The notes beneath the pieces are model-generated. The model searched no databases. It was not told the DNA's origin and worked only from the letters and a program-made list of their open reading frames with translations. A program made the position numbers and the translations under genes. DNA of 64,000 bases from Ampullaceana balthica (taxonomy: Eukaryota; Mollusca; Gastropoda; Lymnaeidae). Each line of letters starts with the position of its first letter. The first letter of the stretch is position 1. Location: positions 1,801,959-1,865,958 of the forward strand of contig CALYLW010000060.1 of assembly GCA_944989445.1 (NCBI GenBank), given 5' to 3'. This document shows, piece after piece, positions 58,905 through 64,000 of this stretch.

Positions 58905-59824
58905 GCAGAATAGCGACTTTCAAAACAGCGACCGTCATAATAGCGACTTCAAAATAGTGACTGTATCAAAACAGCGACTGTCAAAACAGCGATCGTCATA
59001 ATAGCGACTGCATCATAACAGCGACTGTATCAAAATAGCGACTTTTTTCTTTTGCTTGTGATAATGCTTGAAAACCTTATTGTGCCTAGCCACCATCCCA
59101 TTCTGTTTTAAATGTTCTTTTAAAATCATTTACGCATTACGTAGCTAAGACAAATTAAATATTATTTTTAATTCTTTGTTGATATAATTTTATTTTTACT
59201 GAGCAGTTGTTTGTATTCGAATGAATGCGTGTATATCTATATGTAGCATAAGTTAATTTTTTTAAATTGTATTTTAAACACAATTTATAATTTCCATAAA
59301 TACGTCATCAAAATGAGATAAATGTCACATAATTTAAGTAACCTTGACCTTGGTCTTTTCTATTCTGTTTTAAATCTTCCTTTTAATTCGTTTATGTATT
59401 ATCTAGCTAAGATAAATTAAATGTTATTTTTTATTATTTGTTGATATTATTTTATTTTTACTGAGCAGTTGTTTGTATTTGAATGAATGCATGTATATGT
59501 AGCATAAGTTAATTGTTTTAAATTGTATTTTAAACACAATTTATAATTTCAATAAACATTTCATCAAAATGTTGCTATTTTTTGGAGTTTTTATTTTTGC
59601 ACTATGCATTTATGTAGTTTTTTCACTTGGGGTCCTTGGGTAAGTTTAGACAATGAAAAGGGGTCTATGTGTCAAAAAAATTTCGAACCACTGTGTTAGG
59701 TGAACGGTTGGACAAGAATAGCTAAACGGTGAAGTCGCTGTTATGACAGTCGCTCTTTTGATACAGTCGCTATTTTGAAGTCGCATTATGACGGTCGCTG
59801 TTTTGACAGTCGCTATTTCGAACC
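58905..59824. mobile_element. ~920-bp element with tandemly structured inverted ends (GCGAC repeats)
   Basis: The left end 58908-59042 is a tandem series of TCAAAACAGCGACTG / CATAATAGCGACTTC units. The right end 59735-59818 is the same series inverted (GTCGCTGTTTTGACAGTCGC, GTCGCTATTTTGAAGTCGC). The interior contains a ~210-bp direct duplication (about 59098-59320 and 59365-59575, sharing TACTGAGCAGTTGTTTGTAT and TTTTAAACACAATTTATAAT). Non-coding, with the look of a MITE with subterminal repeats. Confidence 0.75.
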
Positions 59825-59896
59825 CGTGCCGATTTTTTCAAAGAAAGGGGGAAAGAATGGGCATAAACATATAGATTTTTAAAAATTAAAAAAATT

Positions 59897-59969
59897 GTGT
59901 TTTAGCTGGGGCTTGAACCCAGGACCTTCCGCGTGTTAGACGGATGTAATCATCTTTACACTACAAAAT
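59897..59969 (-). tRNA. tRNA-Val(AAC)-like sequence, probably a pseudogene
   Basis: 73 nt on the minus strand. It has an A-box-like TAGTGTAAAGATGATTAC, a five-pair anticodon stem TCCGT/GCGGA around CTAACAC (anticodon AAC) and an intact T arm CTGGG-TTCAAGC-CCCAG. The acceptor stem pairs only partly (three mismatches of seven), and the D arm lacks GG. The degenerate acceptor suggests a pseudogene or a tRNA-derived repeat in the gene A intron rather than a working gene. Confidence 0.55.
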
Positions 59970-60206
59970 GCATGTTATTCTTTGAAGGAACAACGAAAGT
60001 AGACGCAAGAAGCCTTGTTGGTCTTGAGACATGTCCCCCTACCACTTTCGATTGCAAACCATAAACTGTGATAGGTCGACCCCAGCGAGGGTAATTCGTC
60101 ATGCTTATTTGCATACTACTCGTTCTTGTCCTGGTGAATTATGTACATGTATATATATTTAGATAATCACGTGTGTGTTTTTTTTTGGTGCATTTTGTTA
60201 ACTTAC

Positions 60207-60317
60207 GACATCCGGTTTCGTCAGAGGCGTCTCCACAGTCGTTATCCCCATCACATCTCCAGTTAATGTTGATGCAAACGCTATTTGTACACCTGAAATG
60301 TGTGCTTTCATCACATG
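60207..60317 (-). CDS. gene A LDLa module 5 exon
   Basis: Acceptor TTATGTTTTCAG before 60317 and donor C|GTAAGTTA after 60207; 111 nt, phase 1 to phase 1. It codes [18 protein letters not shown] then [18 protein letters not shown]: six cysteines in LDLa spacing with the complete Ca-binding set D-G-D-x-D-C-x-D-x-S-D-E. In known proteins such modules bind ligands outside the cell in a Ca-dependent fold. One exon per module with phase-1 borders is the classical LDLa arrangement. Confidence 0.93.
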
Positions 60318-60695
60318 CTGAAAACATAAATTGGCTACCATGACGGCATCATCGCTATCAAGTAAAGTGTATTCAAGTTATTCAAACAAATGCAAAGAAT
60401 ATTTTAGAAAATATTTCTGAGCTTTAGAGGGATTTCTGTCACAAACATAAGAATGTAGCAGTTGCACAGAACTTGTTACCTCACAGGTAAATGGCTGAAC
60501 AACTACCAGGTATCTTACAGGTGTTATCTCTACTTCGGGTCAAGGATTGGATTTTAATAATATATTAGTACGAAAAATAAATAATTTTGGTGCACTTCTA
60601 AAATAAAATCGATGATCTTAAAATGTAATTAATAAAATTAGTTGGATTATGTGACTTATTATTTGCTTGAAAATTCATCATTGACTTTTACTTAC

Positions 60696-60812
60696 GGCAA
60701 TTGTGTTCATCACTGTCATCATTGCAGTCAAAGTCACCGTCACATGTCCATCTTGAGTCAATGCATCGTGAGCCATCAGCACACATGAACTGAGTGGCAC
60801 TGCAAGTACCAG
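60696..60812 (-). CDS. gene A LDLa module 4 exon
   Basis: The chosen acceptor CCCTATCCTAAG before 60812 keeps the first cysteine; the alternative ...TTGCAG seven bases inside would lose it. Donor C|GTAAGTAAAA after 60696. 117 nt, phase 1. It codes [20 protein letters not shown] then [18 protein letters not shown], with all six cysteines and the acidic Ca-binding DxDC..DDSDE series. Immediately upstream on the minus strand the acceptor region is amplified about seven-fold (60813-61140). Confidence 0.92.
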
Positions 60813-61140
60813 CTTAGGATAGGGATAGAAGCAAGAACTTAGTTGTAATTCATGTTCCAGCTTAGGATAGGGAGTGAGAAGAACTTAGTTGTACTGCATG
60901 TCCCAGCTTAGGATAGGGAGTGAGAAGAACTTAGTTGTACTGCATGTTCCAGCTTAGGATAGGGAGTGAGAAGAACTTAGTTGTACTGCATGTTCCAGCT
61001 TAGGATAGGGAGTGAGAAGAACTTAGTTGTACTGCATGTTCCAGCTTAGGATAGGGAGTGAGAAGAACTTAGTTGTACTGCATGTTCCAGCTTAGGATAG
61101 GGATAGACAGAGTCAAGAACTTAGTTGTACTGCATGTTCT
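60813..61140. repeat. 46-bp tandem amplification of the module-4 splice acceptor, ~7 copies
   Basis: On the minus strand each unit reads TTCTTCTCACTCCCTATCCT AAG|CTGG(A)ACATGCAGTACAACTAAG. It contains the pyrimidine tract, the acceptor and a diverged copy of the first ~20 exon bases (real exon CTGGTACTTGCAGTGCCACT). The copy joined to the exon is the one at 60812/60813. The others are decoy acceptors at 46-bp intervals. Confidence 0.92.
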
Positions 61141-61296
61141 AGATTGGGATAGTGAGAGACAGAAACTTAGATAGAAGGACAAATTGATATAATGGTTTAA
61201 TTTACAAACTAAATAATTGTTTTCGGACAGGATGGGAAAGGATAGTTTGAAAATATTATAGAATATATTTACTACTACAAAACTGTTGGGAAGTGA

Positions 61297-61424
61297 AAGA
61301 ACAACGGCCAATCTGATACAGTAATCCAAGTAATTGACTTACTGCAGTTTCTCTTAGTGGAAAAACAACGGCCAATCTGATACAGTAATCCAAGTAATTG
61401 ACTTACTGCAGTTTCTCTCATCCC
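61297..61424. repeat. 64-bp tandem duplication of the module-3 splice donor
   Basis: ACAACGGCCAATCTGATACA through GACTTACTGCAGTTTCTCT occurs at 61297-61360 and 61361-61424. On the minus strand both copies read AGAGAAACTGCA|GTAAGTCA. The real donor is 61405-61406 and the second, decoy donor lies 64 bp into the intron (61341-61342). Confidence 0.93.
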
Positions 61425-61523
61425 AGCCATCTCCACAGTCGTTGTCACCATCACAGACCCAGGTGTTCTCTATACACAGGAAGTTGTCACAGTGGATCTC
61501 TCCAGTCGGGCACTCAGTTTTGT
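61407..61523 (-). CDS. gene A LDLa module 3 exon
   Basis: Acceptor GATGTTTACAG before 61523, donor A|GTAAGTCA after 61407; 117 nt, phase 1. It codes [20 protein letters not shown] then [18 protein letters not shown]. Six LDLa cysteines are present. The usual SDE is WDE, so the serine is replaced while the Ca-ligating acidic residues stay. The donor is duplicated in tandem in the following intron. Confidence 0.92.
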
Positions 61524-62210
61524 CTGTAAACATCACAGACAACTCAGAACACTTGTCAACAATTCCATCAAGACTGTCATTTAATCAGTAAGACACAATC
61601 CTACAATTCACTATCTTACAATTCACAATCCTACAATTCACCAACTTACACTTCACAATCTTTCCCCATTTGCCACTATCTAAGAAACTGAAATGTACAC
61701 ATAAAGGGATACATCTATGAATCATTTTTGTTACATGACCAGGACACACCATTTCATCAGATAAATAACAAGTGACATACTGTACTTTGTAACTATTATA
61801 CAACTCATTGATCTTACAACTTTACTGGCATTTGTTAATGTTTTGTTGTTGTTGAATTGATTAAAATTTAAAATCAATTTGTAGTTACCAAACAATTGCA
61901 TTTAACAATAACTGTTTGCTCGCTTTGCACAGTGAAGTAATTCGAGTTACAAATGTATAATATAAATTTCACTTCCTTTATAACATAAGTATTGTAATTG
62001 TCATGGTTTTAGTAATAAATTAAATATTTATTTGATAACAAAAAGTATTAGAGTAGCTTGACCTAGGATATAAAATGCATTCGTTGTGTTTTTAACATTA
62101 AACGATGATGAGAAAAGTTTGTATCAATGGAACCATAGAAGAAGAAATCCTTATTGAGACTATGATTTTTCATCAATCCGTCTCATTATTCATGTCTAAT
62201 GAGTACTTAC
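61524..62210. other. gene A intron
   Basis: Contains a short tandem repeat ACAATCCTACAATTCACTAT-like near 61597-61660 and AT-rich sequence. No exon was seen. Confidence 0.6.
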
Positions 62211-62327
62211 GACAATCGATCTCATCAGTCATGTCTCCACAGTCATCATCACCATCACACATGTACTCCCTGGTGATACATCTTCCATTGTTACACTTGA
62301 GTTGATGTTCACCCGTGCAGTCAGTGG
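62211..62327 (-). CDS. gene A LDLa module 2 exon
   Basis: Acceptor TTCCCCATCAG before 62327, donor C|GTAAGTAC after 62211; 117 nt, phase 1. It codes [20 protein letters not shown] then [18 protein letters not shown]: complete cysteine set and Ca-binding acidic residues, with TDE in place of SDE. Confidence 0.93.
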
Positions 62328-62335
62328 CTGATGGG

Positions 62336-62399
62336 GAATAAACAATGACAAGATCATTACACAACACAATATATATAGAATAAACAATGACAAGATCAT
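62336..62399. repeat. 42-bp-period partial duplication beside the module-2 acceptor
   Basis: GAATAAACAATGACAAGATC AT at 62336-62357 recurs exactly at 62378-62399. It abuts the acceptor at 62328-62329, so intron sequence next to the splice site is duplicated. Confidence 0.88.
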
Positions 62400-62696
62400 C
62401 CTTTCATTGAACAACTCATGTTCTCAACTATTTTTGTCCGTGTTTTTGTTTGTATGATGATGTCAAAACAATTTAAAATAGTTTCTTTTTGTTTTTCTTT
62501 AAGATCCGCGGAAATTTTTCTCGTTGGAAGAAAATGAATTTAAAGAGAAATAATTGCCAACATTGCTAACTCAATGCTATTATAATCAAAGTTTATCTAA
62601 TAAACATGTTTCGAGTTGGGTTTAAGTTCTGTTTTAGAACCGCTCTGTTCTCAGTGAGCGTTGTAAATAAAGACGAGTAGACGGTAAAATACTTAC

Positions 62697-62807
62697 GACA
62701 ATTGACCTCATCGCTGCCATCACTACAGTCTTTGTCAGTATCACAGAACCAGTCCATTTGAATACACTGACCGTTAGTACAATGGAACTCATTAGCACCG
62801 CATGTCG
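62697..62807 (-). CDS. gene A LDLa module 1 exon (first one in the window)
   Basis: Acceptor TGTGAATAG before 62807, donor C|GTAAGTAT after 62697; 111 nt, phase 1. It codes [18 protein letters not shown] then [18 protein letters not shown] with complete LDLa hallmarks. The exon starts inside a codon, so earlier exons (signal peptide and possibly more modules) lie to the right, beyond the 19-bp array or outside the window. Confidence 0.93.
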
Positions 62808-62964
62808 CTATTCACAGGACAGAAAATTGCTCAAGTTAATGGCTGGGGTCAATGACACAGACAACATATTGTAAATAAGTGAGACTCAAAACATTCAGTA
62901 ATTTTAACACACGGCCTCGTGGACGACTGGAAATGCTTTACTTAGTACCCATTACATCAAAATG

Positions 62965-64000
62965 GTGGCTATTGTTTCTACTGGTGACTATTGTTTCAAC
63001 TGGTGGCTATTGTTTCAACTGGTGGCTATTGTTTCTACTGGTGGCTATTGTTTCAACTGGTGGCTATTGTTTCAACTGGTGGCTATTGTTTCAACTTGTG
63101 GCTATTGTTTATAATTGTGGCTATTGTTTCAACTGGTGGCTATTGTTTCAACTGGTGGCTATTGTTTCAACTGGTGGCTATTGTTTCTACTGGTGGCTAT
63201 TGTTTCAACTGGTGGCTATTGTTTCTACTGGTGGCTATTGTTTCTACTGGTGGCTATTGTTTCTACTGGTGGCTATTGTTTCAACTGGTGGCTATTGTTT
63301 CAACTGGTGGCTATTGTTTCAACTGGTGGCTATTGTTTCAACTGGTGGCTATTGTTTCTACTGGTGGCTATTGTTTCAACTGGTGGCTATTGTTTCTACT
63401 GGTGGCTATTGTTTCAACTGGTGGCTATTGTTTCAACTGGTGGCTATTGTTTCAACTGGTGGCTATTGTTTATAATTGTGGCTATTGTTTCTACTGGTGG
63501 CTATTGTTTCAACTGGTGGCTATTGTTTCAACTGGTGGCTATTGTTTCAACTGGTGGCTATTGTTTCTACTGGTGGCTATTGTTTCAACTGGTGGCTATT
63601 GTTTCAACTGGTGGCTATTGTTTCAACTTGTGGCTATTGTTTATAATTGTGGCTATTGTTTCAACTGGTGGCTATTGTTTCAACTGGTGGCTATTGTTTC
63701 AACTGGTGGCTATTGTTTCTACTGGTGGCTATTGTTTCAACTGGTGGCTATTGTTTCTACTGGTGGCTATTGTTTCTACTGGTGGCTATTGTTTCTACTG
63801 GTGGCTATTGTTTCAACTGGTGGCTATTGTTTCAACTGGTGGCTATTGTTTCAACTGGTGGCTATTGTTTCAACTGGTGGCTATTGTTTCTACTGGTGGC
63901 TATTGTTTCAACTGGTGGCTATTGTTTCTACTGGTGGCTATTGTTTCAACTGGTGGCTATTGTTTCAACTGGTGGCTATTGTTTCAACTGGTGGCTATTG
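62965..64000. repeat. 19-bp minisatellite with 532-bp higher-order repeat, open to the right
   Basis: Unit CAACTGGTGGCTATTGTTT with a TCTAC variant and rarer TCAACTTG and TATAATTG units. The order of variants starting at the TCAACTTG/TATAATTG pair near 63092 is repeated identically from 63624 for as far as the window extends (about 375 bp), a period of 532 bp or 28 units. The plus-strand WWLLFQLVAIVSTGGYCF frame is repeat translation. Confidence 0.97.

Noticed and set aside
59897..59969. Functional tRNA-Val gene
   Set aside because: The anticodon and T arms are good but the acceptor stem has three mismatches of seven and the D loop is atypical, so it was kept only as a probable pseudogene.
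1..64000. Many arrays of short repeats resembling CRISPR
   Set aside because: The units are contiguous or differ only by point mutations, with no unique spacers, no leader and no cas genes; the window is eukaryotic.

Overview
This is AT-rich, repeat-dominated nuclear DNA from an animal, most likely an invertebrate. The two recognisable genes are split into short exons by large introns. Most exons have GT/AG boundaries and phase-1 junctions. The exon modules are LDL-receptor class A, ShK-type and a Cys-rich/transmembrane/PPxY unit. A mollusc, possibly a heterobranch gastropod, is my best guess from the overall style (hAT-rich, tRNA-derived SINE, GATAAG-tailed short repeats, very many minisatellites). 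No single sequence proves the taxon. There are no prokaryotic features, and nearly every long open frame is a translated minisatellite.

Layout. 1-5.3 kb: minisatellites (16, 27 and 23 bp) and CRE-bearing MITEs. 5.3-5.5 kb: a plausible minus-strand TATA/Inr promoter with a tiny first coding exon. 6.4-12.75 kb: a decayed hAT element carrying a second 3482-bp hAT element nested inside it. 13.5-22 kb: small hAT-type MITEs and minisatellites. 22.07-25.55 kb: a second 3482-bp copy of the same hAT element, in inverted orientation, inside a minisatellite. 28.2-36.3 kb: three minus-strand exons of gene B (Cys-rich ectodomain, TM helix, PPxY tail). 32.0-35.15 kb: a third hAT element inside gene B's intron and inside a 15-bp minisatellite. 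36.7-43.25 kb: a 6.5-kb array of a 30/32-bp unit. 43-55 kb: more arrays and MITEs, including a 2-kb array of 25-bp units. 55.2-57.7 kb: a Helitron-like element. 57.9-62.8 kb: six minus-strand exons of gene A (five LDLa modules, then an ShK-like terminal exon). 62.97-64 kb: a 19-bp array with a clear 532-bp higher-order repeat, running off the window.

Genes. Gene A enters from the right, encodes a chain of Ca-binding LDLa modules and ends in a Cys-rich ShK-like module with a stop, so it looks secreted or extracellular in this form. Gene B, further downstream on the same strand, encodes a short extracellular Cys cluster, one membrane helix and a Pro/Tyr/Gly-rich cytoplasmic tail with a PPTY WW-binding motif. 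The splice phases would also allow the last LDLa exon to join gene B directly, so a secreted/membrane alternative-3'-end locus is possible but unproven.

The most unusual structural feature is that several splice junctions of these genes are themselves duplicated or amplified as tandem repeats. A second theme is that transposons with exact target-site duplications sit inside minisatellite arrays.
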